From Paenibacillus sacheonensis (lineage in GTDB: Bacteria; Bacillota; Bacilli; Paenibacillales; Paenibacillaceae): a stretch of 64,000 bases of DNA. The notes under the pieces are model-generated. The model worked only from the letters and a program-made list of their open reading frames with translations. It was not told the DNA's origin and ran no database searches. The translations under genes were made by a program, and so were the position numbers. Of this stretch, positions 18,039-27,577 are shown piece by piece. The stretch is taken from the NCBI RefSeq assembly GCF_009909195.1, contig NZ_JAAAMU010000004.1, positions 490,526 through 554,525 on the forward strand, given 5' to 3'. The stretch's first letter is position 1; every line of letters starts with the position of its first letter.

Positions 18039-19142
18039 TTGTCGCGTTATTTCTTCTACTTGATGTGCGTTTCCATGCTGATCCATACGATCCTGTTCAT
18101 TCCGCGGGTGCTGATCGACGAGCGGTTCGACGGCGCGATCCCGTCCTTGTTCATCGGCCCCGTGATCGGATGCGTCCTGATGGTGGTATTCACCCGGTCC
18201 ATGCAGCAATTCAAAGGCAAGGGCCTGCCTGAAATCGCGGCGATGTTCCTGCCCAAGGCGGCCGCCGTCCCCTTAATGCTCGTGTTCGGGCTGGTAACGA
18301 TGACGTCCGGTTGTCTCATATGGATCCATTGCGCATTCATCATGTCCAAGTACTTGAACCCGGATATGGCAATCTATGTTCTTCTTAGCTTGTTCGTGAT
18401 CGTAACGTGCTTCGGTGCCCTGCAATCGACGAAGACGGTGCTGTTCAGCCTGGAAATCATTCTCATTCTGAGCGTGCCGCTGCTTCTGACCTTGTTGGTG
18501 CACAGCATTTTCAGCGAAAACATGAATTACGACGCGGTCAAAGCCATGATCGACTACTCGTGGATCATGCCTTCTTGGAAATCGGTGTCGGCGTCGTCAT
18601 ATACTTTCGCAGGCTATATCGGACTCGCTGTCTTCAACCGCGAGTTCAAGGACGGGAAGCCGATCCGTTTCCTGTGGCTGATCCCGTTTCTCGGGCTCGG
18701 ACTTATGCTGGCTTCCTTTTTTATTCCAATCGGCTACTTAGGCACGGCCGGCATCGACGATTACATTTACACGTGGGTATCGACGATCGATGCGATTCGC
18801 ATGAAATACGTGTTTATCGAACGCGTCATATCGGTCTATCTGCTCATTCTGCTGATGATGACGTATGTATTCACCATGATCACATGGCATCTGGGATCGC
18901 AGGTGATCGGCAGCTGTTTTCGCAGCTACGACCCGCAAACCGCCGCATGGCGATCGAAGCTTCCCAGCCTCGTGATCTGCGTGGTCATCGGGATCGGGAC
19001 CGTCCTCGCCGGGAGCCGAATCAATGAAATCATGTTGTTCCAAGCAGTTTCGTCGTGGATGATCTTTCATTTGCCGTTCGATGCCGCGTTCGTGATGATC
19101 GTGTTTATTTGGAGCAAGAGCAAACGGAGGATACAGCAGTGA
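18039..19142 (+). CDS. spore germination permease, GerB (B-subunit) family, locus 1
   Basis: Amino-acid-permease-like germinant receptor subunit of the APC superfamily that binds the germinant in known receptors. 367 residues with ten predicted membrane segments, among them YFFYLMCVSMLIHTILFIPRV and MFLPKAAAVPLMLVFGLVT. Start is TTG 18039 behind AGGTGAGAG, 7 bases after the A gene; its stop overlaps the C gene start. The membrane core looks complete. The germinant cannot be predicted. Confidence 0.9.
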   Translation: MSRYFFYLMCVSMLIHTILFIPRVLIDERFDGAIPSLFIGPVIGCVLMVVFTRSMQQFKGKGLPEIAAMFLPKAAAVPLMLVFGLVTMTSGCLIWIHCAFIMSKYLNPDMAIYVLLSLFVIVTCFGALQSTKTVLFSLEIILILSVPLLLTLLVHSIFSENMNYDAVKAMIDYSWIMPSWKSVSASSYTFAGYIGLAVFNREFKDGKPIRFLWLIPFLGLGLMLASFFIPIGYLGTAGIDDYIYTWVSTIDAIRMKYVFIERVISVYLLILLMMTYVFTMITWHLGSQVIGSCFRSYDPQTAAWRSKLPSLVICVVIGIGTVLAGSRINEIMLFQAVSSWMIFHLPFDAAFVMIVFIWSKSKRRIQQ

Positions 19143-20233
19143 AGCGGGGTTGGATCTGGAAGGGAGTGCTGATTCTGTCGTTGCTATGGCTGCCGGGATG
19201 CGGGTTCAAGGATATCGATCGGCGCTTCTTCGTGATGGCGATCGGCATCGATAAATCCAATCACGCGAATAAACCCTATCACGTGACCTTGAAGCTGGCG
19301 ATTCCGTTCACGAAAATCCAGCCCGGCAAGACCAATGCGTACCAGCTCGTCAGCGACGACGGGAGCACGATTACGGAAGCGGTCCGCCATATGAAATCCA
19401 AGGTGGATAAGGAACTCGACTTCTCGCAAGCGAAAATCATCGTCATCGGCAAAGCGATGAGCGCGGAGATCCTGCAGAAAGGAACGCTCGATTGGTTTCT
19501 GCGGAGGAGGGACATTCAAAGCGCCGCTTACATGGCCTTAGGGGATCCGACGGCCGAGGATGTCCTGAACGTCAAGACCGGCTCCGAGCGGTTTCCGGGC
19601 GATAGTTTATTCTTAAGCTTCGATCAGGACGGGACGGAATCTTCGTTTATCGCGACCGAATATTTATTCGATTTTCACCGCAGAGTGACCGAGAAGGGGC
19701 TCGATCCGTATATGCCGGTCATTCGGCCCATGGATAGCGCCTATTTGATCGATCGCGTCGCCGTGTTCGACAAGAAGCGGCTGAAGGCCATATTAAGTCC
19801 GGAAGAAACGAGAATCTTCAATGCGTTAACGACCGATTTTCAACATTTCGATATCGAGACGAAGTCGAAGACGCTTCAGTTCGCCATCGCCGTGCAGCAT
19901 TTCAAGTATACGTACACGATCGATCCTTCTGCGCCGGCGCTGCATATGAACATTCGCATCGTCGGCGAATCCGAGGAGTCGACCGAAACGTTATACAAGC
20001 AGCCGTGGTCGTATTATGAACGGCTTGCCGAACGACAGTCGCAGACGCGCTATATGCATCTCTTGCAAAAGCTGCAGGCGCTCCAAGTCGATCCCGTCGG
20101 GTTCGGACTTCGGTATCGCGCGACGCGCTACCAACGCGACAAGGATTGGACGGCTTGGGAAGCGATGTATCCGAAGCTGACCTTCCATGCGAAGGTGCAG
20201 ATCCGAATCAAGAGTTCGGGCGGCATCAAATAA
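19139..20233 (+). CDS. germination lipoprotein, Ger(x)C family, locus 1
   Basis: Lipid-anchored C subunit of a germinant receptor. 364 residues: signal peptide with lipobox LWLPGC, lipidated Cys21; then the family start GFKDIDRRFFVMAIGID and a last domain ending with GFGLRYRATRYQ. The start is a GTG that overlaps the B gene stop (GTGA at 19139-19142) with AAACGGAGG upstream, so translation is coupled. The lipobox CGF differs from the CWDRxE form in the other two C subunits here. Locus 1 has no small fourth protein after C. It converges on the XRE gene with no clear hairpin between. Confidence 0.9.
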   Translation: MKRGWIWKGVLILSLLWLPGCGFKDIDRRFFVMAIGIDKSNHANKPYHVTLKLAIPFTKIQPGKTNAYQLVSDDGSTITEAVRHMKSKVDKELDFSQAKIIVIGKAMSAEILQKGTLDWFLRRRDIQSAAYMALGDPTAEDVLNVKTGSERFPGDSLFLSFDQDGTESSFIATEYLFDFHRRVTEKGLDPYMPVIRPMDSAYLIDRVAVFDKKRLKAILSPEETRIFNALTTDFQHFDIETKSKTLQFAIAVQHFKYTYTIDPSAPALHMNIRIVGESEESTETLYKQPWSYYERLAERQSQTRYMHLLQKLQALQVDPVGFGLRYRATRYQRDKDWTAWEAMYPKLTFHAKVQIRIKSSGGIK

Positions 20234-20305
20234 TGATCGGAATTGGCTGCGGCTTGCGATCGAAGCGGCGCCGGCGACGCAAGCTTCGTCAACTAGGGGA
20301 AGTTC

Positions 20306-21196
20306 TTAACGCTCCCCTGGTTGCAGACGCTCCTCTGGCTGCAAACTCCCTGACAGAAGCTTCTCTACCCGCGACGCCGTATCGGTATCGCGGTCAGGCA
20401 CGTTGATCGTCATCGTCAGATGCGGCGCATCGGTTACGACGAACGACAGCTGATCGAATACGAGCCGTCCGGCGATCGGATGATGGTTGATCTTCTTGCC
20501 TTCGGGTCCGCTCAGTACGTCGTGCTGCGGCCACCAGGCCCGAAATTCCGGACTTGCGGTGTTCAACTCGGCAATTATCGACATCCACCAGGAATCCCCC
20601 GGATCGTTGGCATAATGGGATCGGAACGTGGCCAAGCGGTGCCGGGCATGCGATTCCCAATGATGCTGCAGCATGCGGCGGACGTACGGGGAGGTGAACG
20701 TTCGCCAGAGGCTGTTGCGTTCCCGTTCGGACATCGACGCGTAATCGCCGTAGATCAGAGCGGCCGCCTTATTCCACCCCACGACATTCAGCTTCGGATC
20801 CATCACGTAAGCGGGACTGGTTCCCTGAAGCTCCAAGAACTGCGTCAGGACGGAGCCGATGCCGACGGACGCCGGCGGCTGTTCGGCCGGCAGCTGCTGC
20901 AGCGCAAGCAAGTACAGATGCTTCCGCTCGTCGCCGTTCAGCTGCAAAGCCGCCGCGAGACTGTCAAGCACTTGCGCGGACACCTGGATATTCCTCGCCT
21001 GTTCCAGCCACGTATACCAATCCGCGCTGACGCCGGCAAGCAGCGCGACTTCCGCGCGCCGCAGCCCCGGCGTTCGCCGCCTTCCGCCGCTTGAGAGCCC
21101 GGCTTGTTCCGGCTGCAGGCGGGCGCGCCTTGTTCGCAGGAACTGCGCGAGCTCCTGTCTTCTCTCCTGACCCGATGGTTCCACTCGCCTTCGCAC
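20306..21196 (-). CDS. XRE-family regulator with MmyB-like ligand-binding domain
   Basis: A 296-residue repressor/activator. Helix-turn-helix at ~10-75 (RTPGLRRAEVALLAGVSADW, YTWLEQAR), and a C-terminal PAS-like MmyB domain at ~110-275 (VVGWNKAAALIYGDY; HPIAGRLVFDQLSF; APHLTMTINVPDRD), which in relatives binds a fatty-acid-like ligand. The start is a GTG at 21196-21194 with AAAGG close by; another GTG 12 bases inside is possible. It is divergent from an MFS exporter gene, with a TAGGAGC-AGC-GCTCCTA palindrome between them, so it probably regulates that exporter. The tail repeats LQPEERLQPGER, an odd but harmless end. Confidence 0.88.
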   Translation of the reverse strand: MRRRVEPSGQERRQELAQFLRTRRARLQPEQAGLSSGGRRRTPGLRRAEVALLAGVSADWYTWLEQARNIQVSAQVLDSLAAALQLNGDERKHLYLLALQQLPAEQPPASVGIGSVLTQFLELQGTSPAYVMDPKLNVVGWNKAAALIYGDYASMSERERNSLWRTFTSPYVRRMLQHHWESHARHRLATFRSHYANDPGDSWWMSIIAELNTASPEFRAWWPQHDVLSGPEGKKINHHPIAGRLVFDQLSFVVTDAPHLTMTINVPDRDTDTASRVEKLLSGSLQPEERLQPGER

Positions 21197-21221
21197 CTGC
21201 CTTTCTGTACATGGCTGAACA

Positions 21222-21238
21222 TAGGAGCAGCGCTCCTA
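21222..21238. promoter_or_regulatory. palindrome between XRE regulator and MFS exporter
   Basis: TAGGAGC-AGC-GCTCCTA has perfect 7-bp arms and lies 26 bases upstream of the XRE start and about 100 bases upstream of the MFS start. Likely operator for the divergent pair; inference. Confidence 0.4.
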
Positions 21239-21335
21239 GGATAAGCCGTAATCTATTTCCCGTTGTCGTTTCATTATACACTTTCCTCGCAAGCGCGAGA
21301 GACGTAGAAGATACGAGAGTGGGAGGATGGACAAC

Positions 21336-22721
21336 ATGCAGCAAGGGATCGCAATCGGGACGCCGAGTCGTCAATCGAAGCCGCTGCTAATGCTGGGGCT
21401 GGCGCTGGGCTATTTCATGGTACTCATGGATACGACGGTGGTAAATATCGCCTTGCCCGCGATTCAGGACGATTTGGGCGGCGGAATGGAAGGTTTGGAA
21501 TGGGTCGTGAACACGTATACGATCGTGTTCGCGGGTTTGTTATTGGGCATGGGAGCCTTGGCGGATAAATGGGGCGCGAAACGCATCTATCTCGGCGGCT
21601 TGTTCGTATTTCTCGCTGCTTCCGGGCTCTCGGCCGCCGCACCGACGATCGGCGTGCTGATCGCCTGCCGGGCGGCGCTCGGCGTCGGCGGAGCGGTTCT
21701 TATGCCCGCGTCGCTGACGCTGCTGGCGCATGCGTTCACCGGGCGGGCCGAGCGGGCCAGGGCAATGGGGATATGGGCGGCATCCACGGGCGTGGCGATG
21801 GCGGCCGGGCCGGTAGTCGGCGGCTTGCTCGTCGACGCTGCCGGTTGGCGAAGCATTTTCCTGCTGCAGGTCCCGCTCGCGCTCGCCGGGCTGCTGGTCA
21901 CGGCAAGGTATGTCGGCGAAACAAGCCGCAATCCGGGGCGCGGCTTCGATTGGGCGGGACAGTTGAGTGCTTTTGCCGCGATCGCGGCAGTATCCTTCGT
22001 TCTGATGGAAGGCCAGACGTACGGGTGGCTCTCGCCTCTGATTCTGGCGGTCGTGTGCGCGGCCTTACTAAGCGGCTGTGTATTTATCCGTTCGCAATCG
22101 AGAGGAAGAGCGCCGATGCTGCCGCTTCGGATGTTTCGGAATCCGGCCGTCTCGGGAGGGATGGCGGCGGGGATGGCCATTAATCTGGCGCTGGCCGGCC
22201 TATTGTTCATGCTGCCCTTGTATGCGCAGCGAACGCGTGAATTATCGGCTGGCGCGGCCGGATTGCTGCTCCTGCCGATGATGCTTCCGCTTGCGTTCAA
22301 TCCCATTCTTACGGGACGAATCGTCGGGAGAATCGGACCGAGAGTCCCGATGAGCGCCGGTTTTGGCTTGACGGCCGCCGGCACGGCCGCCCTGATGACG
22401 CTGGGCGGGGAAGCGGACGGAGCGCTCGCGATCGCCGGCTTGCTCTTGGTCGGCTTCGGCGTCTCGCTGACGATACCTTCCTTGATGACGGCCGTCATCT
22501 CATCCGCTGCCAAGGAACAGGCTGGCGCGGCCAGCGGCGCATTGAACGCCAGCAGGCAGCTAGGAGCAGCGGTCGGCGTCGCGATCGCCAGCATGATCGT
22601 AACCGGCCAATCGGATTTCGCGGCAGGGATGCACGTCGTGCTTCTCGCGATGACCGCCGTGTTAATCGGCGGCGGCTTGCTGTCGCTCGCATTCATCAAG
22701 GAGGAGCGTCGCGGCGATTAG
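21336..22721 (+). CDS. MFS drug exporter, DHA2 (14-TM, EmrB/QacA) family
   Basis: Proton-driven exporter of drugs or hydrophobic compounds. 461 residues with about 14 membrane segments. Seen: motif D1-like YFMVLMDTTVVNIALPAIQ in TM1, ADKWGAKRIYLGG in loop 2-3 (motif A), and the TM5 antiporter motif around GVAMAAGPVVGGLLVD. Start set at ATG 21336 because GGGAGG lies 9 bases upstream; ATG 21327 directly touches that site. Divergent from the XRE/MmyB regulator, which suggests ligand-controlled export. No partner membrane-fusion protein, as usual in Gram-positives. Confidence 0.92.
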   Translation: MQQGIAIGTPSRQSKPLLMLGLALGYFMVLMDTTVVNIALPAIQDDLGGGMEGLEWVVNTYTIVFAGLLLGMGALADKWGAKRIYLGGLFVFLAASGLSAAAPTIGVLIACRAALGVGGAVLMPASLTLLAHAFTGRAERARAMGIWAASTGVAMAAGPVVGGLLVDAAGWRSIFLLQVPLALAGLLVTARYVGETSRNPGRGFDWAGQLSAFAAIAAVSFVLMEGQTYGWLSPLILAVVCAALLSGCVFIRSQSRGRAPMLPLRMFRNPAVSGGMAAGMAINLALAGLLFMLPLYAQRTRELSAGAAGLLLLPMMLPLAFNPILTGRIVGRIGPRVPMSAGFGLTAAGTAALMTLGGEADGALAIAGLLLVGFGVSLTIPSLMTAVISSAAKEQAGAASGALNASRQLGAAVGVAIASMIVTGQSDFAAGMHVVLLAMTAVLIGGGLLSLAFIKEERRGD

Positions 22722-22896
22722 CCTTGGTGATCCTTTGACTCATCGATCCGTCTGCCGTGCCTCTGTCGCAAACTCGTACGAAAGGTGACATCAAATTGAA
22801 GTTACCATTCTTCCTCCGATGTGCTATCTTCATTCTGTGAAGCTATGCACGATGAAGTCAATATTCCACACTTTCATAGAGAAGAGGGACACGACA

Positions 22897-23979
22897 ATGA
22901 GCAACAAGCTGCGAATCGGAATCATCGGAACCGGAGGTATTGCCAAAGCGCATATTTCCGCTTACAAGAAATTGCCGTACGTCGAGATCGTCGGCGTCGC
23001 GGACGTCATTCCGAGCAAGGCGGCGACATTCGCCGAGACGGAAGGCCTAACGGAAGCCGCATCCTTCGACAGCCATAACGAGCTGTTGAAGCTGGAGCTG
23101 GACGGCGTAAGCATCTGCACGCCGAACGTCTCTCACCATATTACTACCGTCGACGCGCTGCGCGCGGGCAAGAACGTGCTTCTGGAGAAGCCGATGTCCG
23201 TCACGCTTCAAGAAGGAATCGAGATGACGCAGGCCGCGAAAGAAAGCGGAAAGATGCTGACGCTGGGCTTCCAGCCCCGCTATGACCCGAACATGAAGCT
23301 GCTGCAAACGATCGTGCAGTCCGGACGCCTCGGCAACGTGTATTACGTCGAGACGGGAGGCGGACGCCGCCGCGGCATGCCCGGCGGTACGTTCATCAGC
23401 AAGAAGCTTGCCGGCGCCGGCGCGATGGCCGATATCGGCTGCTACTCGCTGGACATGGCACTGAACACGCTCGGCTACCCGCGTCCGCTTACGGTCTCGG
23501 CCTTTACGTCGAATCATTTCGGCTCCAACAATATCTACCATCCGGAAGCGAGCAATTTCGAAGTAGAAGATTTCGGCGTGGCGATGGTGCGATTCGAGAA
23601 CGATCTCGTGCTGCAGTTCAAGATCTCGTGGGCGATGCATATGGATACGCTCGGAGCGACGATGTTCCTCGGCACGGACGCCGGCCTGAAGGTAACGCCG
23701 GCCGGAATCGGTCCTTGGTCCGGCGTGTGGGACGGCTCGGTCGGCTCCATCACGTTGTTCCATGACGAATTCGGCGCCCACACCGCGACGCCGATTCCGA
23801 CGATCGAGCATAAATTGAACTTGTTCGACCAGAAGGTCCATGATTTTGCCGAAGCGGTCCGCGATGGTCGTCCGGCTCCGATCCCCGGCGACCAGATTCT
23901 CATTCAGCAAGCGATTATCGACGGCGTGCTCCGGTCCGCGGAATCCCGCCGCGAGGTATCCGTCGAGCTGCCTCAATAA
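22897..23979 (+). CDS. Gfo/Idh/MocA family NAD(P)-dependent oxidoreductase
   Basis: Oxidises or reduces a sugar, inositol or related ring compound with NAD(P). 360 residues: Rossmann fold at 1-120 (LRIGIIGTGGIAKAHISAYK; VSICTPNVSHH; VLLEKPMSVT, where the Lys of EKP is the family's catalytic residue), then the alpha/beta domain (GAMADIGCYSLDMALNTLGY holds the Asp/His-type site). Start ATG 22897 follows AGAGGGAC; the upstream in-frame ATG 22819 has no site. Ends before an 18-bp perfect hairpin. The next gene belongs to the same family but has its own ribosome site. Substrate unknown. Confidence 0.9.
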   Translation: MSNKLRIGIIGTGGIAKAHISAYKKLPYVEIVGVADVIPSKAATFAETEGLTEAASFDSHNELLKLELDGVSICTPNVSHHITTVDALRAGKNVLLEKPMSVTLQEGIEMTQAAKESGKMLTLGFQPRYDPNMKLLQTIVQSGRLGNVYYVETGGGRRRGMPGGTFISKKLAGAGAMADIGCYSLDMALNTLGYPRPLTVSAFTSNHFGSNNIYHPEASNFEVEDFGVAMVRFENDLVLQFKISWAMHMDTLGATMFLGTDAGLKVTPAGIGPWSGVWDGSVGSITLFHDEFGAHTATPIPTIEHKLNLFDQKVHDFAEAVRDGRPAPIPGDQILIQQAIIDGVLRSAESRREVSVELPQ

Positions 23980-24020
23980 TGAACGGTTAATACCGGTTCG
24001 CTGCTCTGGCGAACCATGCC

Positions 24021-24060
24021 GCATAAAGAAGCTGCCTCTTGCGAGGCAGCTTCTTTATGC
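24021..24060 (+). terminator. strong hairpin, likely terminator, between two oxidoreductase genes
   Basis: A perfect 18-bp stem (GCATAAAGAAGCTGCCTC against its complement) with a 4-base TTGC loop. The right arm ends TTCTTTATGC with no long T run, so it may pause or process as much as terminate. 42 bases after the stop at 23979. Confidence 0.7.
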
Positions 24061-24156
24061 GATCACCTTCGTCCGCTTCTCGATGAAGTCTTGTCTAGCG
24101 GATTGGAATGGAATATGCTGGAACCGAGAAGACAACCATATCGGAGGCGTATCGTC

Positions 24157-25305
24157 ATGACGATTAAAGTGGGCATTGTCGGAGCAAGAGGACTCAGCAC
24201 CCTGCAGGGTTTCCGGTGCATCGAAGGGGCTGAGGTCGTCGCTTTGTGCGATTTGGACGGCGATTTCCTCGCAGCGACGGCCGCCAAGGAAGGAATTCCG
24301 CGGACTTACCGCATCTACGAGGATATGCTGGATTCGGATATCGACGCGGTCATTATTTCGACTCCGATGCAGCTGCATGTGCCGCAGGCGATCTTGGCTC
24401 TTCAGGCGGGCAAGCATGTCTTGAGCGAAGTCACCGCGGGCGTGACGATGGACGAGCTATGGTGGCTGAAGGAAACCGCGGAACAAATCGACCGCGTGTA
24501 CATGATGGCCGAGAATTACTGCTATATTCCGGAAAATCAGCAAATTCTAGGCATGGTGAAGGCCGGCTTGTTCGGCGACGTCTACTTCGGCGAAGGCGAA
24601 TATATTCACGATGTTCGCAGCTTGGCATTCAGGCCGAGCCGCAGTCAACCCGGCGAGGGAGTCAAGCCGACTTGGCGCAGCTACTGGCAGCTCGGCAAAC
24701 GGGGCGCGTTCTACCCGACGCACAGTCTTGGCCCGGTCATGCAGTGGTTCGGCGAAGATCGGATCCGTTCGGTCTCGTGCTTCGGCACGGGCTGGCACAC
24801 GGACACCCGTTTCCGTCAGGAGGACACGTCGATCACGCTCTGCCAGATGGAGAGCGGCAAGCTGATCAAGCTGCGGATCGACTGCATCTCGAGACGGCCG
24901 CATAATTTGAATTACTATACGCTGCAAGGGACGAAGGGCTGTTATGAAGCGCCGCGGGGGCTGGGCGATACGCACAAGATATGGCTCGAAGGCATGGGAG
25001 ACCGAGAGGACGAGATGCAGTGGCGTCCGCTTTCGGAATACGCCGAATATTTGCCGGAACGTTATCGGAACGTGACGGAGGAGCAGAAATCGGCAGGGCA
25101 CTGGGGAGGCGACTATTTCATCGTCGAGGATTTTGTGGCGGCGGTGAAGGGAGAACGCAAACCGGCCATCGACGTGTACGACGCTTGCGAATGGACGGCC
25201 GTCGCCATGCTGTCCGAGCTGTCCGTGATGAACGGCGGCCGCGCGATGGAGATGCCGGATTTCCGCAAGAGCGCTTCCCGCGGGGAGCAGATCATCAAGC
25301 TTTGA
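24157..25305 (+). CDS. Gfo/Idh/MocA family oxidoreductase
   Basis: NAD(P)-dependent dehydrogenase of the same superfamily as the previous gene but from a different branch. 382 residues: Rossmann start IKVGIVGARGLSTLQGFRC, AVIISTPMQLHVPQAILAL, and HVLSEVTAGVTMDEL, where the family's EKP is replaced by SEVTAG, so the usual catalytic Lys is missing. The second domain has GAFYPTHSLGPVMQWFGED, with His in the place of the proton-relay residue. ATG 24157 has TCGGAGG 8 bases upstream. The missing EKP makes standard dehydrogenase chemistry uncertain; some relatives act as glycosidases or without the Lys. Ends in its own terminator. Confidence 0.85.
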   Translation: MTIKVGIVGARGLSTLQGFRCIEGAEVVALCDLDGDFLAATAAKEGIPRTYRIYEDMLDSDIDAVIISTPMQLHVPQAILALQAGKHVLSEVTAGVTMDELWWLKETAEQIDRVYMMAENYCYIPENQQILGMVKAGLFGDVYFGEGEYIHDVRSLAFRPSRSQPGEGVKPTWRSYWQLGKRGAFYPTHSLGPVMQWFGEDRIRSVSCFGTGWHTDTRFRQEDTSITLCQMESGKLIKLRIDCISRRPHNLNYYTLQGTKGCYEAPRGLGDTHKIWLEGMGDREDEMQWRPLSEYAEYLPERYRNVTEEQKSAGHWGGDYFIVEDFVAAVKGERKPAIDVYDACEWTAVAMLSELSVMNGGRAMEMPDFRKSASRGEQIIKL

Positions 25306-25340
25306 GCGGAATACCGCGTAGAATGCCAAATCCATGAAGA

Positions 25341-25371
25341 AAGCCGCGTTCCATCATGGACGCGGCTTTTT
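25341..25371 (+). terminator. rho-independent terminator
   Basis: AAGCCGCGTTCCA / TGGACGCGGCTT with a short loop and TTTTT. It serves the 24157 gene and sits before the convergent SDR gene. Confidence 0.85.
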
Positions 25372-25408
25372 GACTAGGGGACGGACATGCGAACAGGGAA
25401 AGGTTGCG

Positions 25409-26200
25409 TTAAACGGTAGGTACCGTGCCGCCGTCGATCGTATGTTCGCTGCCCGTAATGGATGCCGCCCGATCGGATACCAGAAAGGCGGCCAGCTCGG
25501 CGACTTCCTCGGGCAGCCCGGGACGTCCGATCGGTATGCCTCCGAGGGAGTTCATGAGCTCGCCCAGCGCGGCTTCGCGGCTGCCCGCGACAGTCGCGAT
25601 GCGGTCGATCATGCGATCCGCCGCTTCCGTTTGAATAAAGCCCGGCGCGATCGTGTTGATGCGAATCCCTTTCGGCGAGAATTCCTTGGATAAGCCTTTG
25701 CTGTAGGTCGTCAATGCCGCTTTGGAAGCCGCATACGCCAAAGTCGTCTCGTACAGCGGTAGCCTTCTCTGGATGGAGCTGACATGAATGATCACGCCTT
25801 TGCCTTGCTCGACCATGAGCGGAAGCAAGCTTCTGTCCAAGCGAACGGAGCCGAGCAGATTCATGTTCAAGGTTTCCAGCCAGTCCGCTTCGGTTAATGC
25901 CAGTGCTCCGCCCGGCGGGGTCGAAGCGCCGCCTACCGTATTGATGAGGATATCGATGCCGCCCAGCTTTTCATTTACGGCTTCGACGATCCGCGCCGTG
26001 CCTTCCGGCTTCGTAATATCGGCTTGCACGTAATGAACGCCTTCAATAGATTGTTCTGCAGGAATCGTGCGGGCAGTGGTGAGCACCTCTGCACCGGCAT
26101 CGGCCAGCCGCTTTACGATCGCATAGCCCATACCTTTCGTTCCGCCGGTTACTAGCGCGCGTTTTCCTTGGAATTCAGTTTCGTAAGATGCAAGCTTCAT
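25409..26200 (-). CDS. short-chain dehydrogenase/reductase (SDR)
   Basis: NAD(P)-dependent oxidoreductase of 263 residues. Seen: cofactor motif TGGTKGMG at ~18-25, NTVGG in place of the common NNAG, catalytic Ser in HVSSIQRR and Tyr/Lys in YAASK, and the closing [15 protein letters not shown] has GGGAGG about 9 bases upstream (on the complementary strand). It is divergent from a LysR-type regulator with 223 bases between, so regulation by that protein is likely. Substrate is not predictable. Confidence 0.92.
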   Translation of the reverse strand: MKLASYETEFQGKRALVTGGTKGMGYAIVKRLADAGAEVLTTARTIPAEQSIEGVHYVQADITKPEGTARIVEAVNEKLGGIDILINTVGGASTPPGGALALTEADWLETLNMNLLGSVRLDRSLLPLMVEQGKGVIIHVSSIQRRLPLYETTLAYAASKAALTTYSKGLSKEFSPKGIRINTIAPGFIQTEAADRMIDRIATVAGSREAALGELMNSLGGIPIGRPGLPEEVAELAAFLVSDRAASITGSEHTIDGGTVPTV

Positions 26201-26423
26201 GATGGTATTCCTCCCTGTACGGTTGTGATGAGAATGATGAACGCGTTACATGTGCCAGCTTACCTCCATTAGAATAATAAATCTAATTGATAATAATAAT
26301 AAAATACATGACTTATATTCATATATATTTAGGTTACGATCTCAGCCATGCTTGCCTGAACGCTAATTGAGCAGGTATGATGGCACCAACAATATGCTGC
26401 CAGACAGTCAGGAGGAACACCTA

Positions 26424-27320
26424 ATGGAGCTCACGCAATTAGAATATTTCTTGGAAGTGGCCCGCACGGAGCATCTGACGAAAGCCGCCGAAACGTTGTC
26501 CGTGACGCAGCCCGCGTTAAGCCATTCCATATCGAAGCTCGAGGCCGAGCTCGGCGTGCCGTTGTTCGAACGGAAAGGCCGGAACCTGCAAATTAATCGC
26601 TACGGTTCCATGTTTGCCAAGCGCGTCGAGAAGATATTGCAGGAGGTGGACCGGGGGAAGAAGGAAATTGACGAATGCGCGAATCCCGAATCGGGCGTTA
26701 TCCATCTGGCTTACCTGAATATACTCGGCGTCGGATTCATTCCGCGATTGATACGCGACTATCAGCGCGCGAATCCGAAAATCACCTTCGAGCTGACGCA
26801 GGGGGACAAAGGCACGATACTGGAGCGGGTCGAAAGCGGGTATTCGGACTTGTTGATTACCTCGGAGAGACCCGCAAGCGAAGCTTATGAATGGATACCG
26901 ATGATCTCGATGCCGCTGTATCTTGTCGTCTCCGCCGATCATCCGTTTGCGGATTACGAAAGTATCGGCTTGAAGGAAATCACAGGCGAGCCGTTCGTGG
27001 GTTTGAAGGATAACTGCGGCTTGAAGGATTCGCTGCTCGCTCGCGTCCATCATCAGAATTTCACGCTCGCGCCCACGTACGATGCGGAGGATCTTCCCAC
27101 CGTGGCAGGATTCGTTGCGGCCGGACTTGGCTTATCCGTGCTGCCGAAGGCGGCAGGCCTGAACTTGGAGGGGCTGCGTTGGATTCGGATCGAAGATGAA
27201 GGCTGGGCGTGGGAAGTCGGACTGCATCTCAAAAAGGAAAGGTTTCTGACCCCGGCAGCCCGTAATTTCGTCAGCTTCATCGAAGGGCAAGCCGGGGCGG
27301 GAGGTTCGTTCTCTGCCTGA
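26424..27320 (+). CDS. LysR-family transcriptional regulator
   Basis: A 298-residue regulator: winged helix-turn-helix at 1-60 (LTQLEYFLEVARTEHLTKAA; LSVTQPALSHSISKLEAELG; LFERKGRNLQIN), then a type-2 periplasmic-binding-like effector domain (GVIHLAYLNILGVGFIPRLI; GFVAAGLGLSVLPKAAG). ATG 26424 follows AGGAGG at 9 bases; the longer frame from 26367 has no site. Divergent from the SDR gene, the usual arrangement for a LysR and its target. Complete and unremarkable. Confidence 0.92.
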   Translation: MELTQLEYFLEVARTEHLTKAAETLSVTQPALSHSISKLEAELGVPLFERKGRNLQINRYGSMFAKRVEKILQEVDRGKKEIDECANPESGVIHLAYLNILGVGFIPRLIRDYQRANPKITFELTQGDKGTILERVESGYSDLLITSERPASEAYEWIPMISMPLYLVVSADHPFADYESIGLKEITGEPFVGLKDNCGLKDSLLARVHHQNFTLAPTYDAEDLPTVAGFVAAGLGLSVLPKAAGLNLEGLRWIRIEDEGWAWEVGLHLKKERFLTPAARNFVSFIEGQAGAGGSFSA

Positions 27321-27577
27321 ACTGAAGGTCGTTTCGTGGTTTTCGAGCAATGAGGCAGTATAAACCCGGCATTCCAGCTCCGCGTATGAAGAGGCCGTGC
27401 GTCACCGTATGAATGGAGCTTCTTGTCGCGGCGTTTTTCATTCAGTTGCTTGAAGAACGTATGCCTGGCGGCAAGTTGTTCAATTCAGGGTGGGCCCCCG
27501 GCATCGGACATTCTTATTCGAAACCGCCGAATGGTGGAGACAAAAAGAACGCGACATGAAGGTGCTAAAAATTAGCA
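27321..27577. other. intergenic stretch without a recognised gene
   Basis: 257 bases after the LysR stop. I see no gene, no clear terminator and no repeat. A 40-codon open stretch ending around 27558 (FIQLLEERMPGGKLFN) has no ribosome site and is not claimed. Confidence 0.4.
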
